From the NCBI RefSeq assembly GCF_963678975.1, contig NC_089285.1, positions 9,906,694 through 9,970,693 of the forward strand: a stretch of 64,000 nt of DNA, given 5' to 3'. A model generated the notes under the pieces. It worked only from the letters and a program-made list of their open reading frames with translations, was not told the DNA's origin and ran no database searches. Origin of the DNA: Dysidea avara. Its lineage: Eukaryota > Porifera > Demospongiae > Dictyoceratida > Dysideidae. Below are positions 34,179 to 44,840 of this stretch, in pieces (the stretch's first letter is position 1; the number at the start of each line of letters is the position of its first letter). The translations under genes and the position numbers were made by a program.

Positions 34179-37100
34179 ATGGATTGGACACTTTGTATAA
34201 TTTGCCAGAACAGTACTCATGAAGCAGTCAGATGTCCCTTAAATGCATCAGATGACAGTGACAACTCAAAAGTTTATGCTTCTTTTATAGCTAATGTAAG
34301 TGAGTGTAAAAGACTGAACCAACTTACAATATCACTCAGTTTTGGAGAATATATTACTGTGGAAGCACTTGTGACATATCAAGCAAAGTGGCACAAATCG
34401 TGCTACCTAAAATTCAATGACAGCAAACTTCAAAGAGCAAGAAAAAGAGGGTACAGTGAAAATGTGACACAGAAACGATCTCGTCTGCAACGTCAATCTC
34501 TGGAGAACAGCAAATGCATTTTTGCACAATGAATGATGGTCACCTGCATGAGTTTAAAAATCTGATGCCGATGACAATGTAAGAAGAATTACATGATAAT
34601 GCAGAGCTTTTGATGCTAGATATGAGATGTTTTTGAAAGATCCATAGTAAAAACTGTCTGTAGTGTAGAGTGATCAGTATCAAAGTGTTACAAATTTGTT
34701 GTTACAGGCAAGACTGCATCAATTCAGATACCATCAAAAGGAAAACACTGTCATTATTTAGCCATCCAACACTGAAAGTAAAGTGCAAGCATGCTAAACA
34801 AATTTCAATGCTGAAGCATGATGTGGAACTATTTTCTCACTTATACATTGTTGTGCAGCACAGAGATGATGATATGACAACATTTTTCAAACATGAAAAC
34901 TGATCCTCCTGTTGTGTTTGATGTAAAAGTACTAGACGGTGCTGCAATAGTTAATCTTCTGCCCAGCACTGGTGTTAGTACCTTTGATGACTATGCTACT
35001 AATATATTTATTCCATATAAAAAGAAACAACTAGACACATCTACTCAAGTTGATGTGGTATGGGACACTTATGTCACATTCAGCATTAAGGAATCAACCA
35101 GGGAGAAACAAGGTAAAGGAAAATGGCAAAAAGTGGCTGGGAAAAACAAGGTACTAGGCAACTGGGTTGATTTCCTACATGAATTTGAAAATAAAAACAG
35201 TTGTTTTCATTTCTTGCAAGTAAACTAGCATCAATGAAGTGTGTAGAAAGCAATACATAGTTTCTACTGCTGGTGTGTCAGTTGCAGTGCTAGCCACAAT
35301 ATGTAAGCATGCAACCATGAAGAAGCAGACAGAAGAATGATAGTTCACCTGCTACTACCTGCTTAGTATGTACCGGTGATACAGATGTGGTTGTAATCTT
35401 TATTGGAAAGTTGTGCAGTTTGCTTGAGAGACACCATGCTGCAGATGTTATGGCTATAGTACGTTCGCGTTGAGCTGAACCCTCAAAAACGATTAATAAC
35501 TTACGATTGCTACATCGCATGGGCCTCCTGTATTGCTCGATACGTAGCGCTTCTTGATCCGCTAAAAATATATTAAAAGTGCTTCATTCGAATGTAAGAC
35601 ACTCCAGTAACGACACTGTAAAGTTTTGCCATACATTTTCAATGGGGAAGCCTCTAAAGCGCGGCCCTTTGATGGTCATGTTGACACATGTTTGTGGCGA
35701 AGCCAGACGTCACACACCCGCCGTCAACACGCATGATTTCACCATTCGTTATGTAAGAGGCTGTAATACACTTTTACAAGAAAATAAAACAGATTTTGTG
35801 TGTAAAACAGAGTTGCATAAGTAGAAGAGCTGGGGTCATTGTTGCACTGTATTTAGAAGATAAGTGGCCTGCTTATATTCAGGTAAAAAACTTCTTCAGC
35901 CTCAAAAGAGAAAAAAACAAAATTATAACAGCTCAAAATCTGTTATGCAGCATTGGTGTTCCTGCAAGTGAGCCAAACAACATGTATTTTACTTCACATT
36001 CACCACAGCTGACTATCATCTTCTGTTCCTATTTAGTCAATTTGTCATTTTAATCCTTTTTTCATCACTTCGCCACACATGTACACAGTTTTCCAGCCAG
36101 CATTTTATTTTTGAAGTTACATTCCCAAAAAACTCTAAAAGTTTCAACAAATGAAATAAGCACCTAGTGACTTCCAAACACTGCTGCACTGATTAAATAT
36201 ACAAGGGATGGTTATGTTCAACTTCTGCTAGCGCAATAAAGCAATGATATTTGTTATTAAAGTGCACACACTTACACTTCATCTGTATTTTCATGTACTT
36301 CACAGAGTTTAATCCCAGCTACCTGATGACTCCTGGGGAACAAAATCAAGTTGTAACACCAATGCTGCAAATATCAACAGATGAAGTAAGCCCAGAAGAA
36401 GACTTGGACCCGTTGCTGCTAGTGGAAGATTCATTAATACCACCATCACCATCTTCACTATCACTGCTGATTTGGATGAGGAATTGCTCTAGAAGTTCTT
36501 CATTACCCAAGTCTCATCCAAATACACAACTGGTCTTCCTTCAGTTCTGTTGCACCTCATTCGTCTTTAATATTTATGATGCTGATGGACTGTGCAGGCA
36601 TACCCTGCATATACGTGTAGTGACATTAAAGCACAAACAGTTTCAATGCTAACCGCTTGTCATTAATCATCTTGTACTTAAATCCCATATCACTCAACAC
36701 TCTTTAAAGCAATGTTCTACCCCCAGAGAAAACACCATCATTCTTAAGTTTGGCCTAAGACGGAGTACGTGACAAAGTTCCAGGTTTCAAAATTTAACTT
36801 ACCAAAATCTTTGAGAGCGATAGATTTCCTTCCTTCCGTACAACGAATGGATCTTGTCTGATAGTATCTGGGTCAAAACTGTCTGCATCAACATGGACTC
36901 GTGAACATTTGTACCTAACGATTACAATTGAGCAGGCTCGTGCAAAGTGCATTTTGTACCTTTTTCTTGGCGAAGATAAACTGCCTTTCTTGCGGTGCTC
37001 CATTCTAATGGATGTCCTTGAAATCCCTGCGTGGCGTTATGTATGCCAAAACCCAGCACAGAAGGCATTACATACAATACTGGTGGCCTTTGAGATTCTC

Positions 37101-37990
37101 TCCGTGATGTTGATAGAAATTTTACATTTCTTCGCTTCTTGCTTAAAGTACTCCCATAGTTTCATAAGTAGATACTTTGTTTGGCTGTTTAACTTCTTTC
37201 CAAGAGGGTTTCGCTCCGCACTCACTGACAGTGCACTGGACGCCATATTCTCAACAATCAAGTGTGCACCTGTAACATGGGCTTACGAATAAATGCGTCA
37301 TGAACATCATGTTTAAAGCTTTTGATCTTGTATGGCTTCTTAATCAACAACCCAGGATTCAGCTCAACGCGAACGTACTATAGCATTTGGTACTGGAAGT
37401 AGGTTTAAATACATTCACACCGATAAAGTTTGTAATGCTTTGGGAAAAGACTCAAAAGAGAAATCTTTACTGCCTATTTTTCACTCCTTTACTATACTGG
37501 TTGTGATACAACCTCTCTCTGTTTTTGATCTTAAGAAATCAGGATGAGAAGCATGGAAATCATTCCTGATGTCATTGGTGCATTTCTCTGTATGGCCTCT
37601 CACCCACATTCTCCAATGACTACTGACAGTAACCACTTCAAGGTATTAGAACATTTCTGTATTGTCAAGTATGACAAAACTAGCAACTTAGAGACTAGTA
37701 AGAGAATCATTTCGTTAAAAAAAAGACAATGGTCCACCAACTGCAACACAAGTCACCAGTGACATTGCTCATGCAAGTCTACCAAATCCAGCAGACTTTG
37801 CTGGAAATTAACTGAAGAAAATATATGGTCTCCTGTTTGGATAACCCTTCAGGTGGCCTCAATAGCGTATACAGAGTTGGTGAAATGTGGCTGTAAGAAT
37901 TCAAGAGGTTGTGGAGGAAGATGCGTGTGTAAGAAGGCACAAATGTACTGAGCTATGCAGCTGTAATTGTGATAAGTAGGATTAACGTTT
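34179..37990 (+). pseudogene. Second FEN1-like nuclease family gene, decayed and split
   Basis: Starts ATG GAT TGG with CIICQNSTHEAVRCPL and a WHKSCYLKFNDSKLQRARKR block, a Cys/His N-terminal region. A broken middle follows (frames at 34543-34900), then VFDVKVLDGAAIVNLLPSTG, VDVVWDTYVTFSIKESTREK and NWVDFLHEFENKN. Near 35300-35420, NHEEADRRMIVH and, in another frame, TGDTDVVVIFIGKLC give the acidic HEEAD and DTDVV motifs of a FEN1/PIN-like nuclease. The frame is cut at 35453 by a transposon and resumes at about 37384 with FGTGSRFKYIHTDKVCNALG and LPIFHSFT. It then continues through VLEHFCIVKYDKTSNLET and LPPTQVTSD-like text to a Cys-rich end. Multiple frameshifts mean it is inactive. It is homologous in plan to the intact gene at 50561-55045 but strongly diverged. 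Confidence 0.65.
35454..37383 (-). mobile_element. Element B: 1930-bp DDE transposon inside nuclease relic
   Basis: Terminal inverted repeats CTATAGTACGTTCGCGTTGA (continuing GCTGAA) at both ends match element A (7382-8383). On the minus strand, from 37261, a helix-turn-helix region (KKLNSQTKYLLMKLWEYF ... CNAFCAG) is followed by HVDADSFDPDTIRQDPFVVR and KNDGVFSGGRTLL, then MGFKYKMINDKR and near 36540 GRPVVYLDETW. This order resembles IS630/Tc1-like (DDE_3) transposases, in which the Asp of YLDETW is catalytic. Later catalytic blocks were not found, and stops interrupt the copy, so it is probably inactive. It separates the DVMA and FGTGSRF parts of the nuclease relic. Confidence 0.7.
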
Positions 37991-38129
37991 TAAGTATAGG
38001 TACGACTGCATTTCTAGAGTGTTTTGTAAAGTCAATTCCTGCTTGAGGTTATTTGACTGGTCTTTGATATTTGCATCACACTTCCACTATTAAGTACTTC
38101 ATTGTCAGAGCTATTCTGCAGCTGCTGTC

Positions 38130-38530
38130 TCAAACCAATATCACTCTGAAAGCTCTGGTAAGTATCATTTTCATTCTGGAGACTCTGCCTGTGTCCATCT
38201 TCACTTTGAACCCTCTGTCTCTGAAGCGTATCATTTCCATTCTGGAGACTCTGCCTATGACCATTTTCACTCTGAACCCACTGTCTCTGAAACATCATAT
38301 CATTTCCATTCTAGATACTCTGCCTGTTACCATCTTTGCCTGAACCCTCTGTCTCTGAAACGTCATGATTTCCATTCTGGAGTGACCATTTTCACTCTGA
38401 ACTGTCTCTAAACCGTCATATCGCTTCCATTCTGGAGACTCCATCCTCAACAATTGTCACTCTGATGCCTCTGGCTTTCATCATCTTCATTCTGGAGTAT
38501 CTGGCACTCTTCACCCTGAAACATTAAGGC
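38130..38530. repeat. Minisatellite of about 60 bp, potentially peptide-coding on minus strand
   Basis: Units built on CATTCTGGAGACTCTGCCTG ... TTCACTCTGAACCCTCTGTC. On the minus strand they translate as repeats of QSLQNGNDT-QRQ-VQSE-GHR (about 20 residues). An 88-residue frame (38298-38032) covers part. No known domain; a real exon is possible but unproven. Confidence 0.6.
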
Positions 38531-39046
38531 ATCTTAATCCTGCTGCACCTGGTCATGTTCAAATTCTACAACACAGGCCTTTTGAAATTTCCTTCTATCA
38601 CACTCCTTCTGCTCAGTAGTAAAATGAGAAACCAATTATATGGGGTGACAGCAAGATGTTAATACTCTCCTTGAGAACATAGTGGCCAGTTCCAATAATA
38701 GCCTTGCAGACCCATTCCAGCTGATCTGAAACAAACTTCCTTTTGCATTCAATGTAGGCCAGTCTGATTTCTTAAACTTGACAAAATGCTTGTTGCTGAA
38801 TTGATAGCCTATGAAATATTACATATGCATGCATACAAATGTAATGCATGCATATCACTCTGATATGCATACATTACATTTGGTGTACGCGCCTACATAC
38901 AGGAGAAAGAAGGTAAAGTTAAAGCTTTTCCGGGCAATGAGATATCAAAGCAGCAAAATAACCCAGAAATGCAAAAGAAGGTGGTGGCCTTGGTGTCTGA
39001 GTGGAACGAAGATTGTACTTGCAAATATTTTAGTCTGTAAGAGATT

Positions 39047-39445
39047 ATGGAGCACATAAAGAATTGTTTGAATGAGGTACAGCAGCATGTGGCACATAGG
39101 GAAGATCTTGATAAGGTGAGTGTCTTCAGCTGGACTGAGCAGCTGGACAAGGAAAGTGTTGAGGATCTGGACAGGGAAAGTGCCAAGGATCTGGACAAGG
39201 AAAGCGCTGAGGATCTGGACAAGGAAAGTGCTGAGGATCTGGACAAGCAAAATGCGCAACAGCATGAAAAGAAAAGTGCCAAGCAGCTTGACAAGGGAAG
39301 TGCCAAGCAGCACAAGAAAGAAACAAGCAAGAAAAAGGAACAAGGTACAGGTATACATGCATGCTCAGTAGTTTCATACAAGCCAAAAGAAACGAACCTC
39401 CAAAGGTATGCGTTCATTTGTCTATCCATAGTTCTATTTGCATAA
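39047..39445 (+). CDS. Hydrophilic DLDKESAE-repeat reading frame, uncertain
   Basis: A 132-residue plus-strand frame begins MEHIKNCLNEVQQHVAHRED and carries about six copies of a ten-residue repeat (EDLDKESAE; 30-bp period, about 39135-39330). A Lys-rich stretch (KKETSKKKEQ) and a hydrophobic C terminus follow. The repeat is highly charged and probably helical. The frame upstream (38920-39030) is also partly open. I do not recognise a family. Overlapping long minus-strand frames are by-products of the repeat. It could be an exon of an unidentified gene, or only a minisatellite. Confidence 0.3.
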   Translation: MEHIKNCLNEVQQHVAHREDLDKVSVFSWTEQLDKESVEDLDRESAKDLDKESAEDLDKESAEDLDKQNAQQHEKKSAKQLDKGSAKQHKKETSKKKEQGTGIHACSVVSYKPKETNLQRYAFICLSIVLFA

Positions 39446-39748
39446 TGTTGTATTTAAGCTTCATCAATGTTTGTGCAGCATAACCTGTCTAATCCGGCAC
39501 CTGAATAATCCGGTCACCTCCCTATTACAGCCAGTATAAAAGTCCCCAAATACCTGTCATACAAGTTCCCATAATGTAGTTGTAAAGCGGCCACCTGCCT
39601 AATGTACGACTATGGTCACATTTGTAATTCCCATTACCTTAAACACTTGTACATTTATCGTCACATATAACGGTCACCACTTTTTATCATTGTGGATTAC
39701 TATTTACTAATTACTTGATGTGGGGTAGTTTTCTTGAAAGCTTATTGA

Positions 39749-39845
39749 TTAGTATAGGTAATCACACACATTTGAGTGTAATTTTGGCTGTTACGAGTAC
39801 AATTATTCCATAATTGCACTCAAATGTGTGTGATTGCTTACTAAT
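39749..39845. repeat. Hairpin repeat with 36-bp arms
   Basis: TTAGTATAGGTAATCACACA continuing to TTTGAGTGTA is mirrored by TGCACTCAAATGTGTGTGAT continuing to TGCTTACTAA, around a 24-bp loop. Confidence 0.75.
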
Positions 39846-39989
39846 GACATAGTGACACTTTGTATGTACTTTATAATTATTATTATATTGACCAAATATA
39901 CATGTACATTATTAATATAATACACAGTACCATTATGTTGTGTATTCAGTATAGATAACTGCATATTCGTACGTAACTAATCACTGTCA

Positions 39990-40560
39990 CTGTCGGATTC
40001 AACCGTTCATTTCTTAGGAGCAGCTGGAGATTCATAACATGAAGGAGTCTGTATGTGTTACTCCTGCTTTCTTAAGCTTTTTTTACTGTAGTTTTATGAA
40101 TACTGTGTTTAGTGTAGTGTTTATTAGTATGATCCAATCCTGCAGCAACCACCATTCTGGGAATAAATGTGTTTATTGAATTTACTCCAAGAGGCACATT
40201 TGTGTACCACACATCTTTGTTATCCCATGTCTCATTTCTTATTGGAGTTAAATATAATGGACCATGAGATTTGAGATCTAACGGACACTTTGAAATCAGC
40301 AACTCATATGCAGCAACAGGACATTTCTTGCCATCTATACGAAAGAGCTTCTGCGTAATCATCATTTAACCCTCTTTGTCTAGTTTTAGTTGGCCCCTCC
40401 ATCCATTTGATGACATTAATTTTCCCATCAATTCCACAGCTGATATGTAAATCTTCAATTCTTATCTGATGATGTTCCAAAATGCTGGCTGATCAATAGT
40501 TCAAGCTAACAGGATTCATTTTGCCAAGCACTGTTTCCAAAGGTATATCCTCTTCCTCAG
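39990..40560 (-). pseudogene. Crypton/DUF3504-like tyrosine recombinase relic
   Basis: The minus-strand text includes HHQIRIEDLHISCGIDG, then EGPTKTRQRG, DGKKCPVAAYELLISKCPLD, VWYTNVPLGVNSINTFIPRM and AGLDHTNKHYTKHSIHKTTV. This is the order seen in DUF3504-type tyrosine recombinase domains (E-TKTR ... WY-xxPLG ... YTNHS-RKT). In active members the RKT Arg and a nearby His are catalytic; here the block reads HSIHKT, so the Arg is lost. Frame changes near 40370 and 40080, and stops at several places, mark it as dead. Family recognition is by motif. Confidence 0.6.
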
Positions 40561-40636
40561 ATGTAATGGGATCAGCTTTATTAGGCCTTTTACCTTTTCC
40601 CTGTTGCTGTAATTCAATAGCTTTCCCATTTAAAAC

Positions 40637-41885
40637 TAGTGTTGGGCGATATCACATATTTAATAATCTAGATATTTGTTACCAAATAATCTAGATTTTC
40701 GATTTAATCTCAATATTTGTAACATTATGTAAATGATTGTTGTAACCAGTAAAAGGACATAAAGTCTTATAAATTAGTAGCTAAAAAGGTTAATATATTG
40801 ACCTTCTCAGGGTTTAGTAAGGATCGTTTATCAGTAAAAATGTTTCCTGAAATGCTAAATAATCATTCAGATGGACAGCTGGTGGCACAAATGCATAGAT
40901 ATTTCCTTGCTAACACTGACAGGGTAGGGAAAGAAGCAAAATTTCTCCTCCACCACTTTAATGGGTTTGAATCTGCATCTGGCTTTGGGGACTGCAAGTA
41001 GGATTCAATTTCCTTCTTCACCTTGTCTTCCAAACTAGTCCTACTGCCAGTGTCAGCACTTCTGCTTTCTGTGGTTTGTTTAAGGATACTCCCCAGAGTA
41101 ATCTTTTTCTTCTTTGCTGGAGGCTCATGTGTCCCATGTGTGGCAATTGTTAAGTCTATTCTAGCATCTCCATCTTCTCTTTCTTTTGTAGCTATTGTCA
41201 TAGCTTCAACAGCTATGCAATTCTTGATTGTACCCAAGTCTTTATTGTCAATGAAATTGGTCTTGAAACGTGGGTCTACAAAGCCTGCCATATCAAGTAG
41301 TTTGTTAACCTCGGGATCAGTATACTTGTCTTCTAAGTAAGCCATGACTTTAGACTTGATATCCTTTGTAAGCTGAACATCGTTTTCTTTGACAGATAGA
41401 ATATCTGTACGGAAATGATCTAGTATTGGTTTAATAGCTGACACTGTGACATGCTTTTCTGCAGATAAACATCAGTAAAGTTCTTTAAGACTGACAAAGC
41501 ATTGTTAACACCATTCAAAACTTCTTTGTCTTGCCAGGTAGGAACATGGCATGTATTTTTGTCTTTGCTAAGTACTTGACGAATAACATCTTCTTGTTCT
41601 ATTACACGCTCCACCATCATTTGGTTAGATCCCCACCTTGTTGGACAATTAGTAACAAGTGTGCTCTGGCAGGTTCAGGCTTGTTTGAATGGCAGAAAGT
41701 CTTTTTTTTTAAAGCTGTGAGAAAAAGCTGAGGTTATTTTTTTACATAATCCGAATGCTCTTGCCACGCAATCATCCCCTTTTGTTGAATTTGTCACTGC
41801 TAAATTCAGATTGTGTCCGAAACAGGAGAGATGTGTCCAATTCAGCATGCTAATTGCGGAAAGGATATTGCTCCCAGAATTTCCT
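40637..41885 (-). pseudogene. hAT transposase, nearly full C-terminal half
   Basis: From 41875 on the minus strand: SGSNILSAISMLNWTHLSCF, GHNLNLAVTN, CPTRWGSN, then VIEQEDVIRQVLSKDKN. After a one-base shift near 41440 follow AIKPILDHF, DPRFKT and the dimerisation region NPLKWWRRNFASFPTLSVLA, RKYLCICATSCPSE. An in-frame TGA (consistent with CGA to TGA) precedes LFSISGNIFTDKRSLLNPEK. Another TGA lies after FKQA (about 41674). About 125 bp past the coding end, AGTGTTGGGCGATATC (40637) looks like a hAT terminal repeat. The 5' end is lost at a junction with a pogo fragment at about 41875-41885. hAT identity is strong; the copy is inactive. Confidence 0.8.
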
Positions 41886-42170
41886 AAAGGCAGACCTCTT
41901 CTTCTGGGCAAACAGTTGGATCAACAAGTGCGGGAGTACTTGAATGCTCTTTGTGATTCTGGAGGTGTTGTCAACACATTGATAGCAATAGCAGCTGCTA
42001 CTGGAATTATTAGACAACATGACAGCAATTTGCTTGCAGTAAACGGTGGATACATCATATTATCTAAACACTGGGCCCAATACTTGCTGGAATGAATGGG
42101 TTACGTGAAAAGGAAAGCTACGAGCAAAGCCAAGGTTACTGTTGAAGATTTAGCCTCACTGAAAAGGCAG
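41884..42170 (+). pseudogene. pogo transposase N-terminal fragment
   Basis: FPKGRPLLLGKQLDQQVREY, then SGGVVNTLIAIAAATGIIRQ and LSKHWAQYLLE are followed after a TGA (42093) by MGYVKRKATSKAKVTVEDL. These are the same blocks as in the pogo relic at 19.4-19.8 kb. It abuts the hAT relic head to head, so one element probably inserted into or recombined with the other. Confidence 0.7.
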
Positions 42171-42494
42171 AAATGATGAGCAGGTGTACGAAATCGTGTG
42201 TGGTACATCGACCAACTACTTTGGCTGATTTGTACACTGCTACTGCATATCTATCATGTCTGTTATCCTCCTGTCTTCTACAAATTATAAGAAAAAACGT
42301 GAATGTTTTCTCGTGAATGAGAAAAGCAGAGACGTTTCTATGGTAAAAGTTCAAAACTCTTTGATATGTAGGATCTCCATTATCCAAACACTTGTGCGCC
42401 AATTCACTTGCAAAAGTGTTCAGATAAGTGAGTATGTGACCGGATCTGCAAAACCCAACACAAATCATGCAAGCCTAAATATCATACAGTACGA

Positions 42495-42890
42495 TAGTAA
42501 CTGTATAGTAGGGACCACAAAGCGGTAGGCGTGGCCCACAAAATAAAATCACCCAAAAACCAGCCTCAATTTTCCCTGATGACAATGAGGTAGTATTGGT
42601 GAGGTAAAACTAAGCCCAAGCAAGCTTTCAGATCGACCCGAAACGCTTTCAACAAGTTGCTACGGAATTTTAAAATTTTTTATTCAGCGGAATTTTCTAC
42701 TGACTGAGTAAGTAAGAATGTAACTGGCTGAAGTCAGCGGAATTTTGTACTGACTGAGTAAGTAAGTATGTAACTGACTGATGCCTTCAGACAAGCGTAA
42801 CTCGATAATGGCTAAAGCTACGGGCTTGATTTTTTCACTGTTCGACGTCACTTCGGCCCGACAGGTGCCTTTTGGCATCATATGTGGCAT
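42495..42890 (-). repeat. Dispersed repeat R1, copy 2 (inverted)
   Basis: From AGGGACCACAAAGCGGTAGG to GTGCCTTTTGGCATCATATG, the reverse complement of 20985-21320. It has an extra internal duplication of CAGCGGAATTTTnTACTGAC (42693 and 42737). Confidence 0.8.
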
Positions 42891-43030
42891 GATATAGGAC
42901 CAAAATTTTAACTACATTAATATTTTCTGGGTAAACAAGGTAAACATGGTTACATAAATCTATATGGTTATGATTTGTACACTAACTTTTGTACACTACC
43001 TTTGTTTACCCCTGTAGAAGAACGTTTTGT

Positions 43031-43445
43031 ACAACTGGGTAAACAATAATATGGGTGAACATAAGTAAACTTGGTAAGCACATGAATACTCATAGGTAAA
43101 CATGGGTATACACAAGTAAACACAGGTAAACATGGGTAAACATGGATAAACACAGGTAAATATGGGTAAACACAGGTAAACATGGGTATACACATGGGTA
43201 AATATGGGTAAACACAGGTAAACATGGATACACACAGGTAAACATGGGTATACACGGGTAAACACAGGTAACACCATTAAACACAGGTAAACATGGGTAA
43301 AAACATGGGTAAACACAGGTATACACAGGTAAACACAGGTATACACAGGTAAACACAGGTATACACAGGTAAACATGGGTAAAACATGAGTATACACTTG
43401 GGTAAGCAAGGGTAAATAAACACAGGTATGCAACAGGTATTATAA
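43031..43445. repeat. 12-bp minisatellite GGTAAACAcAGG, array 1
   Basis: About 34 imperfect units alternating GGTAAACACA and GGTAAACATG. All long minus-strand frames here (repeated VYxCxPxFT peptides) are products of the repeat period being a multiple of three. Confidence 0.85.
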
Positions 43446-43805
43446 ACAAGGCTAAGGCTAACCATGAGTGAGCAGTGTATACCATAACATTTTCTACACC
43501 TTGTCCTATATCATGCCATACCTCAATCTTAGATCTATTATGAAACACTACCCTTGTTTATAATGAGATGATCATTAGTTAGTTAAGATTAGTTACTTTT
43601 TGGTAACTGTAGACTTAATATTTACCAGTAGGCCTACATTCCAAGGCTTTTTATGGTTTGGGTAGTTACAAGGAGATGTTTAGGTGTGTGTTCCATTAGG
43701 ATTACAGGAAAACAGAAGCAATCTAGGTTTCATGGCTCACAATGAACTTCTTACTATATTATAGATTTAAAACTATCCACTGTGAGTTGAATAGAATGCT
43801 GCAAT

Positions 43806-44072
43806 CACGTTTACCTGTGTTTACCCATGTTTACCTGTGTTTACTCATGTTTACCCGTGTTCACCTGTGTTTACCCGTGTTTATTCATGTTTACCCGTGT
43901 TCACCTGTGTTTACCCCGTGTTTATCCATGTTTACCTGTATTTGCCCATGTTTACCTGTGTTTACCCATGTTTATTCATGTTTACCCATGTTTACCCATG
44001 TTTACCCGTGTTTTCCAGTGTTTACCCGTGTTTATCCACGTTTACCTGTGTTTACCCATGTTTACAAGTACA
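43806..44072. repeat. 12-bp minisatellite CCTGTGTTTACC, array 2 (inverted)
   Basis: About 22 units of TTTACCCATG/TTTACCTGTG, the reverse complement of array 1, 360 bp away. Plus-strand frames through it are repeat artefacts. Confidence 0.85.
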
Positions 44073-44352
44073 CGAAAAAATCTAGAATTTGCAACTAGAG
44101 TAGGGACCATAGCACATTGATAAAAAGTACTGAAACAAGTTGAAGTAGTCCATGATATTAAATCACTGTAAAACAATAAGAAGTGTTATATCCCTACTGT
44201 GCTCAACAGAAATACACAGTAGGGATATAACGCTTCTTATTGTTTTACTGTGATTTAACATCATGGAATACTTCAACTTGTTTCAGCACTTTTTATCAAT
44301 GTGCTATGGTCCCTACTCTGATTGAAAATTCCAGATTTTTTCGTGTAGTTGT
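44064..44352. repeat. Foldback element with 137-bp arms
   Basis: Arms 44064-44200 and 44216-44352 are near-perfect reverse complements (for example CATAGCACATTGATAAAAAG against CTTTTTATCAATGTGCTATG) around a 15-bp loop. No coding capacity. It begins where minisatellite array 2 ends. Confidence 0.9.
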
Positions 44353-44840
44353 ACAGTATAAAACATTGAATTAAATGGGTGAAATACTGGTTTTATGTGA
44401 AACCATTCTATGCACATTGAATCTGGCTTCACCACAAACCACACTCAATCCACTTCTAATCTGCTTTATATATGTCAATAACTTTCAGTATTACAGCCCC
44501 TACATAACAGCAATATTAGAAAGGTTAATTTGTACAACAAGTATAGCATAAATAAATTACAGGCACTTACTACAATGGTTGTAACTTACAAACAAAATGA
44601 TGTGAGGAATTCAAATTTGTTTCGTTTTTTCATGAATAGGGTGATCAGTTAGTAAGTAAAATTATTTTATCACTTTTCTTCACTGCATACAAAAACGAAA
44701 TTTGTGAAGTTTTTTTTTTAATAATACGCATAAGTAAAGTGATTTAATTTGTGGTTATATTTACTGAATTGTCACATGACACAATTATTATGTCACCACT
44801 GATAATTGCACTAGATTGCACGTGAATGGTGTAGATTAAT

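Noticed and set aside
38893..39429. 178-residue minus-strand frame rich in Leu/Ser (SRSSALSLS repeats) and two other overlapping long frames
   Set aside because: Antisense of the 30-bp repeat; hydrophobic runs arise from the reverse complement of DLDKESAE codons.
39480..39640. Tigger-like MITE suggested by TAATCCGG words
   Set aside because: Only weak similarity and no matching right terminus or TA duplication could be found.
43031..44072. Repeat arrays considered as CRISPR
   Set aside because: Contiguous 12-bp units without spacers, in a eukaryotic genome with introns.
42968..44120. Several 80-150-residue frames on both strands rich in VYxCxPxFT
   Set aside because: They are translations of the 12-bp minisatellites, whose period is a multiple of three; no splice, domain or start support.
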